64,000 bases of DNA. Source: Nevskia sp. GTDB taxonomy: Bacteria; Pseudomonadota; Gammaproteobacteria; Nevskiales; Nevskiaceae. The position numbers and the translations under genes were made by a program. Of the stretch, positions 8,990 to 17,258 are shown piece by piece. Location of the stretch: NCBI RefSeq assembly GCF_021732705.1, contig NZ_JAKFUM010000011.1:62001-126000 (forward strand), given 5' to 3'. The notes under the pieces are model-generated. The model searched no databases. It was not told the DNA's origin and was given only the letters and a program-made list of their open reading frames with translations. Each line of letters starts with the position of its first letter. Within the stretch, counting starts at the first letter, position 1.

Positions 8990-10581
8990 AGCCGATCACC
9001 GTCTACGTCCCTCGCGATTCGGCGGCGATCTCGCTCGGTGCCGATGAGGTCGCGGTCGCGATCGCGGCCGAAGCGACTCGTCTGGGTATCGCGATCAATC
9101 TCGTCCGCAACAGCTCGCGCGGCATGTTCTGGCTGGAGCCGCTGGTCGAGGTCGCGACCGACGCCGGTCGCATCGGCTACGGCCCGGTAGAGGTGGAGGA
9201 TGTCGCGAGCCTGTTCGCGGCCGGCCTCGGCAATGCCCATTCGCTGAATCTGGGCATCGTCGACGAACTGCCGTACCTGAAGACCCAAGAGCGCCTGACC
9301 TTCGCGCGCGCCGGCATCACCGATCCGGTCAGCCTCGACGATTACCTGGCCCATGACGGCTACAAGGGCTTGAAGAACGCGCTGGCGATGGAGCCGGCCG
9401 CGATCGTCGCCGCCGTCACCGAATCCGGCCTCCGCGGTCGCGGCGGCGCGGCGTTCCCGGCCGGCATCAAGTGGAGAACTGTTTTAGGCGCGCCTGGCGG
9501 CACGCCGGGGGTATTGGGGGCCGAAGGCGCGCAGAAATACATCGTCTGCAATGCCGACGAAGGCGATTCCGGCACCTACGCCGATCGCATGGTCTGCGAA
9601 GGCGACCCGTTCCTGCTGATCGAAGGCATGACCATCGCCGGCCTCGCGGTCGGCGCCACGCGCGGCTACATCTACCTGCGCTGCGAATACCCGTACGGCG
9701 AGCGCGCGCTGAATGAAGCGATTGCCAGTGCCTACGCGAGCGGCTGGCTCGGCGCGAACATCCAGGGCTCCGGCAAGCGTTTCGATCTGGAAGTGCGTAT
9801 GGGTGCCGGCGCCTACATCTGCGGCGAGGAAACTTCGCTGCTGGAATCGCTGGAAGGCAAGCGCGGCATGGTCCGCTTCAAGCCGCCGCTGCCGGCGATC
9901 AAGGGCCTGTTCGGCTGCCCGACGGTGATCAACAACGTCATCACCCTGGCCTCGGTGCCGGTCATCCTCGACAAGGGGGCCGAGTTCTACAAGCACTTCG
10001 GCGTCGGCCGCTCTCGCGGCACCTTGCCGGTGCAGCTCGCTGGCAACGTCAAGTTCGGCGGGCTGGTCGAGAAGGCCTTCGGCGTCACCTTGCGCGATCT
10101 GCTCTACACCTACGGCGGCGGCACGCTGTCCGGCCGGCCGATCCGCACCGTGCAGGTCGGCGGCCCGCTCGGCGCCTACATCCCGGAATCGCAGTTCGAT
10201 CTGCCGCTGGACTACGAGGCCTACGCCAAGCTCAACAACATGGTCGGCCACGGCGGCATCACCGTGTTCGACGACACCGTCGACATGGCCGAACAGGCCC
10301 GTTTCTCGATGGAGTTCTGCGCCACCGAGTCCTGCGGCAAGTGCACGCCGTGCCGCATCGGCTCCACGCGCGGCATGGAGGTGATCGACAAGCTCGTCGC
10401 CGGCGATCAGCCGGTCAAGCAGGAAGCGCTGCTGCGCGATCTCTGCGACACGATGCTGGCCGGCTCGCTGTGCGCGCTCGGCGGCATGGCGCCGTTCCCG
10501 GTGCTGTCGGCGCTCAACCATTTCCCTGACGACTTCCGTCCTCGTGCGACTGCGGCCCAAATGGCCAACGTCAACCGTTAA
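8986..10581 (+). CDS. fdsB: NAD-dependent formate dehydrogenase beta subunit FdsB (FMN/NADH)
   Basis: FdsB passes electrons from the formate dehydrogenase core via FMN to NAD. The 531-residue chain has a thioredoxin-like N-terminal part and a NuoF-like body: GLRGRGGAAFPAGIKW and CNADEGDSGTY (FMN/NADH site), GAYICGEETSLLESLEGKRG, and the [4Fe-4S] motif ESCGKCTPCRIGSTR. Two oddities stand out. Residues about 164-179 look like a short insertion written with codons rare in the neighbourhood (AGA, TTA, GTA, TTG, GGG). The last codons (Asn-Arg-stop) lie inside the left 46-bp inverted repeat of a mobile-like element, so the native C-terminus may have been altered. Confidence 0.95.
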   Translation: MKPITVYVPRDSAAISLGADEVAVAIAAEATRLGIAINLVRNSSRGMFWLEPLVEVATDAGRIGYGPVEVEDVASLFAAGLGNAHSLNLGIVDELPYLKTQERLTFARAGITDPVSLDDYLAHDGYKGLKNALAMEPAAIVAAVTESGLRGRGGAAFPAGIKWRTVLGAPGGTPGVLGAEGAQKYIVCNADEGDSGTYADRMVCEGDPFLLIEGMTIAGLAVGATRGYIYLRCEYPYGERALNEAIASAYASGWLGANIQGSGKRFDLEVRMGAGAYICGEETSLLESLEGKRGMVRFKPPLPAIKGLFGCPTVINNVITLASVPVILDKGAEFYKHFGVGRSRGTLPVQLAGNVKFGGLVEKAFGVTLRDLLYTYGGGTLSGRPIRTVQVGGPLGAYIPESQFDLPLDYEAYAKLNNMVGHGGITVFDDTVDMAEQARFSMEFCATESCGKCTPCRIGSTRGMEVIDKLVAGDQPVKQEALLRDLCDTMLAGSLCALGGMAPFPVLSALNHFPDDFRPRATAAQMANVNR

Positions 10582-10617
10582 ACGCAAAGGCGCAAAGGGA
10601 AAAGAAAGGACGCAAAG
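10572..10617 (+). repeat. Left 46-bp terminal inverted repeat of the GxxExxY element
   Basis: The 46 bases at 10572-10617 match the reverse complement of 11013-11058 at 45 of 46 positions (one A/G difference). The arm holds three GCAAAG units and an A/G-rich stretch whose AAAGGA serves as ribosome binding site for the gene starting at 10618. Its outer end carries the last codons and TAA of fdsB. Confidence 0.95.
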
Positions 10618-10995
10618 GTGGATGAAAATGAATGCTCGAAGATCATCATTGGTGCGGCCATCGAAGTTCATAACGAGCTCGGCGCTGGGCTGCTCGAATC
10701 AGCTTATGAAGCTGCGCTCGCAATCGAATTCACTGATCGCAGACTCCAGTTTCATCGACAACTTGCGTTGCCTGCACGCTACAAAGGTGTGGAGTTGGGT
10801 GATGCATACAGAATCGACTTTCTCGTTGAAGACTTGGTCATCGTTGAACTCAAAGCCGTTACCGCGCTGGCTCCAGTTCATTCCGCGCAAGTCCTCACGT
10901 ACCTCCGTCTTTCCGGCAAGCGTCTCGGCCTGCTGTTCAACTTCCATGCGGATTCAATCCGCGACGGCACCCGCCGCGTCGTCAATCAGCTCTGA
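10618..10995 (+). CDS. GxxExxY family protein (PD-(D/E)XK nuclease-like)
   Basis: A 125-residue protein of the GxxExxY family (PF13366/TIGR04256 type). The signature appears as GLLESAY near residues 24-30. The downstream stretch YRIDFLVEDLVIVELKAV carries Asp followed by Glu-x-Lys, the layout of PD-(D/E)XK nuclease active sites; family function is not established. The start is GTG at 10618, the first base after the left inverted repeat, with AAAGGA inside the repeat about 7 bases upstream, so repeat and gene form one unit. The coding sequence is much less GC-rich than fdsB and fdsA. No partner gene is present. Confidence 0.88.
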   Translation: MDENECSKIIIGAAIEVHNELGAGLLESAYEAALAIEFTDRRLQFHRQLALPARYKGVELGDAYRIDFLVEDLVIVELKAVTALAPVHSAQVLTYLRLSGKRLGLLFNFHADSIRDGTRRVVNQL

Positions 10996-11012
10996 ATTCC
11001 TCTCAGGCGTTA

Positions 11013-11058
11013 CTTTGCGTCCTTTCTTTTCCCTTCGCGCCTTTGCGTTTAACGGTTG
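11013..11058 (-). repeat. Right 46-bp terminal inverted repeat of the GxxExxY element
   Basis: Mirror copy of 10572-10617 with a single mismatch. It lies 17 bp after the stop of the GxxExxY gene and 46 bp before the fdsA start. If the operon is transcribed through, the two arms could pair around a 395-nt loop, which might affect fdsA expression. Confidence 0.95.
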
Positions 11059-11104
11059 CTTTTCCCGCCGCTACGCAGCGATCAGTCTCCCGAGGTAAGC
11101 AGCC

Positions 11105-14041
11105 ATGTTCTCGATCATCGACAAGGATCTCGGCACCCCCGCGCCGCGCCCGCCGCGCAATGTCGGCCAGAAGACCGCCGTTGCCGAAATCCCGGCCAAG
11201 CAGATCACGCTCAGCATCGACGGCCGCGAGGTCACGGTGCCGGAAGGCACATCGGTGATGCGCGCCGCAGCGCTGGCCGACATCAACATCCCCAAGCTCT
11301 GTGCGACCGACACCTTGGAAGCCTTCGGCTCCTGTCGCCTGTGTCTGGTGCAGATCGAAGGCATGCGCGGCTATCCGGCCTCGTGCACGACCTTGGTGGC
11401 GGACGGCATGAAGGTGACCACGCAGAACGACAAGCTGGCCGACCTGCGCCGCGGCGTCATGGAGCTGTACATCTCCGATCACCCGCTGGACTGCCTGACC
11501 TGCCCGGCCAATGGCCACTGCGAACTGCAGGACATGGCTGGTGCTGTAGGCCTGCGCGAAGTGCGCTACGGCTACGACGGCGAGAACCATGTCCATCCGA
11601 AAGTGGACGGCAAGGCCAACGAGCGCTTCGTCGCGAAGGACGAATCGAACCCCTACTTCACCTTCGATCCGAGCAAGTGCATCGTCTGCTCACGCTGCGT
11701 GCGCGCCTGCGACGAGCAGCAGGGCACGCTGGCGCTGACGATTCAAGGTCGCGGCTTCGACTCCAAGGTCAGCCCGAGCCAGAACGATGACTTCATGGGC
11801 TCGGAGTGCGTGTCCTGCGGCGCCTGCGTCGCTGCCTGCCCCACCGCAACCTTGAGCGAGAAATCGCTGATCGCCAAGGGCCAGGCCGAGCACAGCGTCA
11901 CCACCACCTGCGCCTACTGCGGCGTCGGCTGCAGCTTCCGCGCCGAGATGAAGGGCGAAGAGATCGTCCGCATGGTGCCGAACAAGGACGGCCACGCGAA
12001 CCACGGCCATTCCTGCGTCAAGGGCCGCTTCGCCATCGGCTATGCCACGCACCAGGACCGGATCACCAAGCCAATGATCCGCGCGAAGATTTCCGACCCG
12101 TGGCGCGAAGTGAGCTGGCAGGAAGCGATCGACCACGCGGCGAGCGAATTCAAGCGCATCCAGGCCAAGGCCGGGCGCGGCTCGGTCGGCGCGATCACGT
12201 CGAGCCGCTGCACCAACGAAGAGGTCTACGTCGTCCAGAAGATGGTTCGCGCGGCGTTCGGCAACAACAACGTCGACACCTGCGCCCGCGTCTGCCACTC
12301 GCCGACCGGCTATGGCTTGAAGCAGACCATCGGCGAGTCGGCCGGCACCCAGACCTTCGACTCGGTGATGCAGTCCGACGTCATCGTCGTCATCGGCGCC
12401 AACCCGACCGACGGCCATCCGGTGTTCGCATCGCAGATGAAGCGCCGCCTGCGGCAGGGCGCGAAGCTGATCATCGCCGACCCGCGCGGCATCGATCTGG
12501 TGCGCACGCCGCACATCGAGGCCGACTACCACCTGAAGCTGCTGCCGGGCACCAATGTCGCGCTGATCAATTCGCTCGCCCACGTCGTGGTCACCGAAGG
12601 GCTGGTCAAGGAGGATTACGTCGCCGAGCGCTGCGATGTCGGCTCGTTCAACAAATGGCGCGATTTCGTCGCCCAGCCCCGCAACTCGCCGGAAGCGATG
12701 GAAGCGGTCACCGGCGTGCCGGCGGCGATGGTGCGCGGTGCGGCACGCCTGTACGCGACCGGCGGCAATGGCGCGATCTACTACGGCCTCGGCGTCACCG
12801 AGCACAGCCAGGGCTCGACGATGGTGATCGGTATCGCCAACCTGGCGATGGCCACCGGCAACGTCGGCCGCGAAGGCGTGGGCATCAACCCGCTCAGAGG
12901 CCAGAACAACGTGCAGGGCTCCTGCGACATGGGCAGCTTCCCGCATGAACTGCCAGGCTATCGGCACGTGTCCGATGTCGCGGCACGAAGCGAGTTCGAA
13001 GGCGAGTGGAAGGTGTCGCTGTCGAACGAACCCGGCCTGCGCATCCCGAACATGTTCGAAGCCGCACTGGACGGTGAATTTCTCGGCCTGTACGTCCACG
13101 GCGAGGACATCGCCCAGAGCGATCCGAACACCCAGCATGTGACCGCAGCACTGAGCGCGATGGAATGCGTCGTCGTCCAGGACCTGTTCCTGAACGAGAC
13201 CGCGAAGTTCGCCCACGTGTTCCTGCCCGGCTCGTCGTTCCTCGAAAAGGACGGCACCTTCACCAACGCCGAGCGGCGCATCTCGCCGGTCCGGCAGGTG
13301 ATGCGGCCGAAGTCGGGTGTCGGCGAGTGGGAAGCCACGCAGATGCTCAGCAATGCGCTCGGCTATCCGATGAACTACACGAGCTCGGCCGAAATCATGG
13401 ACGAGATCGCGCGCCTGACGCCGACCTTCAAGGGCGTGTCGTTCAAGAAGCTCGATGAACTGGGCAGCGTGCAGTGGCCGTGCAACGACGACGCCCCGCT
13501 CGGCACGCCGACGATGCACATCGACGAGTTCGTGCGCGGCAAGGGTCGTTTCCTGCTGACCGAATACGTGCCGACGCACGAGAAGGTCAACGGCAAGTTC
13601 CCGCTGATCCTGACCACCGGCCGCATCTTGAGCCAGTACAACGTCGGTGCGCAGACCCGGCGTACCGCGAACAGCGAGTGGCACAGCGAGGACGTGTTCG
13701 AGATCCATCCGCACGATGCCGAGACCCGAGGTGTCAAGGATGGCGACTGGGTCGGCATCGAAAGCCGCTCCGGCAACACCGTGCTCAGAGCCAAGGTCAC
13801 CGATCGCGTCCAGCCCGGCGTCGTCTACACCACGTTCCATCATCCGTTCAGCGGCGCCAACGTCATCACCACCGACAACTCCGATTGGGCGACCAACTGC
13901 CCGGAGTTCAAGGTCACAGCCGTGCAGGTGACGCGGGTCAGCCAGCCGAGCGAATGGCAGCGCCGCTATCGCGAGTTCAGCGACAACCAGCAGCAGTTGC
14001 TGCAACAGGCCAGCGATGTCGGCGCCGCAGTCGCCAAGTAG
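11105..14041 (+). CDS. fdsA: NAD-dependent formate dehydrogenase alpha subunit FdsA (Mo-bisPGD catalytic subunit)
   Basis: FdsA oxidises formate to CO2 at a molybdenum bis-pterin centre. The 978-residue chain has a NuoG-like N-terminus with a [2Fe-2S] ferredoxin domain (about 33-115, FGSCRLCLVQIEG), a His/Cys-ligated cluster (HPLDCLTCPANGHC), two [4Fe-4S] motifs (CIVCSRCVRAC, CVSCGACVAACPT), then the Mo oxidoreductase with its own cluster (CAYCGVGC) and the catalytic segment CARVCHSPT. The Mo ligand is cysteine (Cys397), not selenocysteine. The start is supported by GAGG upstream. The fdhD ATG lies within its last 26 bases. It is downstream of the inverted-repeat element. Confidence 0.97.
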   Translation: MFSIIDKDLGTPAPRPPRNVGQKTAVAEIPAKQITLSIDGREVTVPEGTSVMRAAALADINIPKLCATDTLEAFGSCRLCLVQIEGMRGYPASCTTLVADGMKVTTQNDKLADLRRGVMELYISDHPLDCLTCPANGHCELQDMAGAVGLREVRYGYDGENHVHPKVDGKANERFVAKDESNPYFTFDPSKCIVCSRCVRACDEQQGTLALTIQGRGFDSKVSPSQNDDFMGSECVSCGACVAACPTATLSEKSLIAKGQAEHSVTTTCAYCGVGCSFRAEMKGEEIVRMVPNKDGHANHGHSCVKGRFAIGYATHQDRITKPMIRAKISDPWREVSWQEAIDHAASEFKRIQAKAGRGSVGAITSSRCTNEEVYVVQKMVRAAFGNNNVDTCARVCHSPTGYGLKQTIGESAGTQTFDSVMQSDVIVVIGANPTDGHPVFASQMKRRLRQGAKLIIADPRGIDLVRTPHIEADYHLKLLPGTNVALINSLAHVVVTEGLVKEDYVAERCDVGSFNKWRDFVAQPRNSPEAMEAVTGVPAAMVRGAARLYATGGNGAIYYGLGVTEHSQGSTMVIGIANLAMATGNVGREGVGINPLRGQNNVQGSCDMGSFPHELPGYRHVSDVAARSEFEGEWKVSLSNEPGLRIPNMFEAALDGEFLGLYVHGEDIAQSDPNTQHVTAALSAMECVVVQDLFLNETAKFAHVFLPGSSFLEKDGTFTNAERRISPVRQVMRPKSGVGEWEATQMLSNALGYPMNYTSSAEIMDEIARLTPTFKGVSFKKLDELGSVQWPCNDDAPLGTPTMHIDEFVRGKGRFLLTEYVPTHEKVNGKFPLILTTGRILSQYNVGAQTRRTANSEWHSEDVFEIHPHDAETRGVKDGDWVGIESRSGNTVLRAKVTDRVQPGVVYTTFHHPFSGANVITTDNSDWATNCPEFKVTAVQVTRVSQPSEWQRRYREFSDNQQQLLQQASDVGAAVAK

Positions 14042-14900
14042 GACGCCGCTGATCGACGACTCGGCAGCCGGCTACGCGCTGCTGCCGGTCGCCACCCTGA
14101 GCGATGGCATCGCACAGGCGACGCAGGACTGCGTCGCCGAGGAAGTGCCGGTGGCGCTGATCGTCAACGGCGCGCCGCACGTGGTGATGATGGCGACCCC
14201 CTGCGACCTCGCCGATTTCGCGCTCGGTTTCTGCCTGAGCGAGGCGATCGTCGAGTGTCGCGAGGACCTTGAGCTGCTCGGCATCACGGCGCTTGACAAT
14301 GGTTACGAAGTCGCGTTGCGGATTCCCGAGGCCCGCCACGCACGGCTGGCCGACCGCCGCCGCAATCTGGTCGGCCGCAGCGGCTGCGGGCTGTGCGGCT
14401 CGGAAACCATTGCCGAGGCCATGCGCCCTGCCCCGCATGTGCCGGCCGGCCTGCCGATCGACGCCGCGGCACTCCACAAGGCTTTGCACGCGCTGCGTCA
14501 GCGCCAGCCGATCAACGCCGTGACCGGTGCCACCCATGCCGCCGGCTGGGCTGATGTCAGCGGCCGGCTGCTGCTGGTTCGCGAGGATGTCGGCCGTCAC
14601 AACGCGCTCGACAAGCTGATCGGCGCGATGAGCCACGAACGCCTCGACTGTGCCCGAGGCTTCGCGGTGATCACCTCGCGCGCGAGCTACGAGATGGTGC
14701 TGAAGGCGGCGACGATCGGGATGCCGCTGCTGGCGGCGATCTCCGCACCCACGGCACTGGCCGTGCGCATGGCCGACGACGCCGGGCTGACCCTGGTCGG
14801 CTTCGCCCGGAACAACAACCACGTGGTCTATGCCTGCGGTGCGCGCCTGATCGCGACGCCCGAAGTGCTGCCCGCCGACAACGAGAAGATGCCTGCATGA
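14016..14900 (+). CDS. fdhD: Formate dehydrogenase accessory sulfurtransferase FdhD
   Basis: FdhD moves sulfur from a cysteine desulfurase to the Mo-bisPGD cofactor, an essential step for formate dehydrogenase activity. The 294-residue protein has the catalytic GRSGCGLCG motif (Cys124 and Cys127) and the conserved REDVGRHNALDKLIG. The ATG at 14016 overlaps the 3' end of fdsA by 26 bp, and its stop overlaps the fdsD start (ATGA at 14897). Codons before residue 10 are weakly conserved, so a later start is possible. Confidence 0.95.
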   Translation: MSAPQSPSRTPLIDDSAAGYALLPVATLSDGIAQATQDCVAEEVPVALIVNGAPHVVMMATPCDLADFALGFCLSEAIVECREDLELLGITALDNGYEVALRIPEARHARLADRRRNLVGRSGCGLCGSETIAEAMRPAPHVPAGLPIDAAALHKALHALRQRQPINAVTGATHAAGWADVSGRLLLVREDVGRHNALDKLIGAMSHERLDCARGFAVITSRASYEMVLKAATIGMPLLAAISAPTALAVRMADDAGLTLVGFARNNNHVVYACGARLIATPEVLPADNEKMPA

Positions 14901-15124
14901 ACCCGCAGAACCTCAGCGAGATGGCGAACAGCATCGCCGACTTCTTTGCCGCCGAACCCGATCACGCCGAAGCGGTGGCCGGTGTCGCCAATCACATCGA
15001 CAAGTTCTGGGAACCGCGGATGCAGAAGCAGCTTCGTGCCTGCATCGCCAAGGGCGAGGAGCACGTGCATCCGCTGGTGATCGAAGCGATGCGGACGCTC
15101 TCAGCAACGGCGGCTGTTGGCTGA
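14897..15124 (+). CDS. fdsD: Formate dehydrogenase delta subunit FdsD
   Basis: FdsD is a small (75 aa) helical protein found at the end of fds operons and needed for full activity or maturation of the NAD-dependent formate dehydrogenase. The pattern MANSIADFFAAEPD, then VANHIDKFWEPRMQKQL, is characteristic. It overlaps the fdhD stop by four bases and ends the operon 10 bp before the convergent lipoprotein gene. Confidence 0.93.
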   Translation: MNPQNLSEMANSIADFFAAEPDHAEAVAGVANHIDKFWEPRMQKQLRACIAKGEEHVHPLVIEAMRTLSATAAVG

Positions 15125-15134
15125 GCGCAGATCG

Positions 15135-16499
15135 TCACGGCAGCGCAGCCGGTGCCAGCAGATAGGCGTTCGACAGGCGCTGGAACTGGCCATCATCGGA
15201 GCTGATGTCGGTCTGGTTGGGTTCGCCGGTCGAGAACACCACGGCCATGCCACCCGCGGCGACCAATTCACTTGCGTGCGTCAGGAAGTAGTTCACCCGG
15301 TTGTCGCGCCAGCGCTTGGAACGGCCGCCGAGTGACGACGCGGCCGGCTGGCCCATCGGCGTCTGCCACCACACCAGCGGCAGATTGCCGATTGCCCGTC
15401 CGAATGATTGCGCCGCGGCGAAATGCTCCCGGAAGTTCGGACTGGTCTGGTTCGACTCGTCCCAGTAATACGGGATTCGCACGCGCTGGCAGTAGCTCGG
15501 CTGCGGCACGGCCTCGAAGCAGCCGGCATCCCGATCCAGCGTCTGCATCGTCACGAAATCCGCAGTCGCCGCGCCAATCCGGTTCATGAACGCTTCGACA
15601 TTGGCCTGCACCGGGTCACCGAACGTCGACGGCGGAAAGCCGACCGCGACTCGCGGTGCGTACTGCCGGGCGATGCGGACCAGACAGCGGCCGACGCCCG
15701 TCACATCGTTCGGCAATGTCGCGCATTCCGGCGTGATGTTGACCCAGGCGAAGCGTGCGGTCGGATCGCCGCCAGCGGTCTGCTGCTGGACATAGCCCCA
15801 GAAGTCCGGCTCGAAACTGACCAGCGCCGGCCGGTTGTAGGTTGCCAGTCGCTGGAACAGCAGCACCGTCTGTGACCAGTACTGGGTCATCACGTTGCGG
15901 TTGTCGAGAATCGACAGGTTGCCGTCGCCGAGCGCGGCCATCTGGTACAGCGTGAACATCGGAATCGCGCCGATGCTGTCGGCGGCGGCGGCCACCTGAT
16001 TGACATACTCGCCGCGCGGCGCGCCGGGCACGTACTCCGGCCACTGTCCGGTACCGATGCCGGTCAGATAGCGATCGTAGATGTCGGGGCGCAGCGCCTG
16101 GCTGTTGATCCGCGACAGATCATTGCCTTCGCCGAGGCCGATCAGCAGGCGATTGGCACGACCGAGGCGCGCCGACAGCCGCGCTGCCGGACCCGTGCCG
16201 ATGCTTCCGCCCGTGGTGCCGCCGGTGGTGCCACCCGTCGAGCCTCCGGTCGTGCCGCCCGTGCTGCCGCCGCCGGTCGAGCCGCCGGTCGTTGACCCGC
16301 CGCTGGTTGCGCCCGTCGTCGAACCGCCCGTCGTGCTGCCAGTGCTGGTGCCACCGGTCGAGCCACCCGTCGTCGAGCCTCCGGTCGTCCCGCCGCTCGT
16401 GGTGCCGGACGTGCCGCCGGAACCGGGACTGCCGCCTCCGCAGGCCGACAGCAACAGACACAGCAGCAACACGGACGGCAGCGGCAGCTTGGCGGACAT
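15135..16499 (-). CDS. Secreted lipoprotein with Gly/Ser/Thr-rich linker and unidentified C-terminal domain
   Basis: The 454-residue protein starts with a lipoprotein signal (MSAKLPLPSVLLLCLLLSAC; lipobox Cys20). A low-complexity linker of GGST/GGTT units (about residues 21-105) follows, then a roughly 340-residue globular domain. That domain has the look of a TIM-barrel hydrolase (repeated segments such as PMFTLYQM, PALVSFEPDFWGY, RIPYYWDES, GMAVVFSTGEPNQTD), with acidic residues at strand ends. I do not recognise a specific family. The start at 16499 is set by the signal peptide; an upstream ATG at 16610 gives no signal. It is convergent with fdsD and probably unrelated to it. Confidence 0.8.
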   Translation of the reverse strand: MSAKLPLPSVLLLCLLLSACGGGSPGSGGTSGTTSGGTTGGSTTGGSTGGTSTGSTTGGSTTGATSGGSTTGGSTGGGSTGGTTGGSTGGTTGGTTGGSIGTGPAARLSARLGRANRLLIGLGEGNDLSRINSQALRPDIYDRYLTGIGTGQWPEYVPGAPRGEYVNQVAAAADSIGAIPMFTLYQMAALGDGNLSILDNRNVMTQYWSQTVLLFQRLATYNRPALVSFEPDFWGYVQQQTAGGDPTARFAWVNITPECATLPNDVTGVGRCLVRIARQYAPRVAVGFPPSTFGDPVQANVEAFMNRIGAATADFVTMQTLDRDAGCFEAVPQPSYCQRVRIPYYWDESNQTSPNFREHFAAAQSFGRAIGNLPLVWWQTPMGQPAASSLGGRSKRWRDNRVNYFLTHASELVAAGGMAVVFSTGEPNQTDISSDDGQFQRLSNAYLLAPAALP

Positions 16500-16681
16500 T
16501 CCTGGTCTCGATTCGGATTCATGGCGGAGCGCGTTCGCGACGCGGCCCCGAGGCAAGAATGCCGGGCAGCAAGGCGCGATGTGAACGGGCGCGCCATCGA
16601 AACCACCCAACGGCCGAACCCGGCCGATGGTCGGCTGACGCGCTGGTCAGCCCGGGCCAGCGGAGTGGTCCGCGTTCCCGA

Positions 16682-17224
16682 TCAGTCCCGGTTCGACGGG
16701 CGCTTCGGGCCGGCAGGACGATCCGGCGATTCCTTCATCCGCGGAATGATGTCGACCAGATTGCACGGTCGCGTCGCCGCGCTCAGCTGCAGGCCGATGA
16801 TCTTGTCCCAGGCCAGTTCGCAGGCACCGCGAGAACCCGGCAGGCAGAACACGAGGCGGCCATTGGCCGAGCCGGCGAACGCCCGCGACTGGATCGCGGA
16901 CGTGCCGATGTCGGCATACGACAGCATCCGGAACAGTTCGCCGAAGCCATCGGTGATCCGGTCCAGCAGCGGCTTGACCGCCTCCGGCACCAGATCGCGG
17001 CCGGTCAAGCCGGTGCCGCCGGTGATCAGGATCACGTCGACGGTCTCGTCGATCAGCCAGTTCGAGACCTGGGCACGGATGCCGTAGCGATCATCGCTGC
17101 GGATCACGCGCGCGGCCAGGCGATGGCCGTCCCGGGCGATGCGCTCGACCAGCAGGTTGCCGGATTTGTCGTCGTCCAGGGTGCGGGTGTCGGAAACGGT
17201 CAGCACGGCGATGCCGAGATTCAT
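16682..17224 (-). CDS. moaB: Molybdenum cofactor biosynthesis protein MoaB (MogA/MoaB fold)
   Basis: MoaB/MogA proteins act in the adenylation of molybdopterin before molybdate insertion. The 180-residue chain has the family motifs LTVSDTRTLDDDKSG, ILITGGTGLTGRDLVPEAV and LVFCLPGSRGACELAWDKII. The start is backed by a GGAGGA site about 9 bases upstream. It lies 34 bp after the RND gene in the same direction, yet functionally matches the Mo-dependent fds operon 1.6 kb away. MoaB and MogA are not always separable by eye; the length favours MoaB. Confidence 0.93.
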   Translation of the reverse strand: MNLGIAVLTVSDTRTLDDDKSGNLLVERIARDGHRLAARVIRSDDRYGIRAQVSNWLIDETVDVILITGGTGLTGRDLVPEAVKPLLDRITDGFGELFRMLSYADIGTSAIQSRAFAGSANGRLVFCLPGSRGACELAWDKIIGLQLSAATRPCNLVDIIPRMKESPDRPAGPKRPSNRD

Positions 17225-17258
17225 CGGGTGTTCCTCCAGTCGAACGGCGGACTCGTGA

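Larger units (their letters stand above)
10572..11058. mobile_element. 487-bp inverted-repeat-bounded element carrying a GxxExxY gene, inserted between fdsB and fdsA
   Basis: Near-identical 46-bp inverted repeats flank a single small gene, and the whole unit interrupts an otherwise tight fdsG-fdsB-fdsA operon. Base composition inside is visibly more AT-rich than both flanks, and codon use in the inner gene is unlike its neighbours. I see no target-site duplication and no transposase. The carried gene encodes a PD-(D/E)XK-like protein. Calling it mobile is inference from symmetry, composition and position. Confidence 0.7.

Noticed and set aside
10699-10947. 82-codon antisense frame inside the GxxExxY gene
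   Set aside because: No ribosome binding site or recognisable features; the plus-strand gene has a clear family signature.
11690-14005. 771-codon open frame antisense to fdsA
   Set aside because: Low-complexity Arg/Ala/Asp translation without any motif, wholly inside fdsA.
16183-16440. Short repeats considered as a CRISPR array
   Set aside because: They are in-frame degenerate codons for Gly/Ser/Thr within a lipoprotein gene; no fixed repeat-spacer order and no cas genes.
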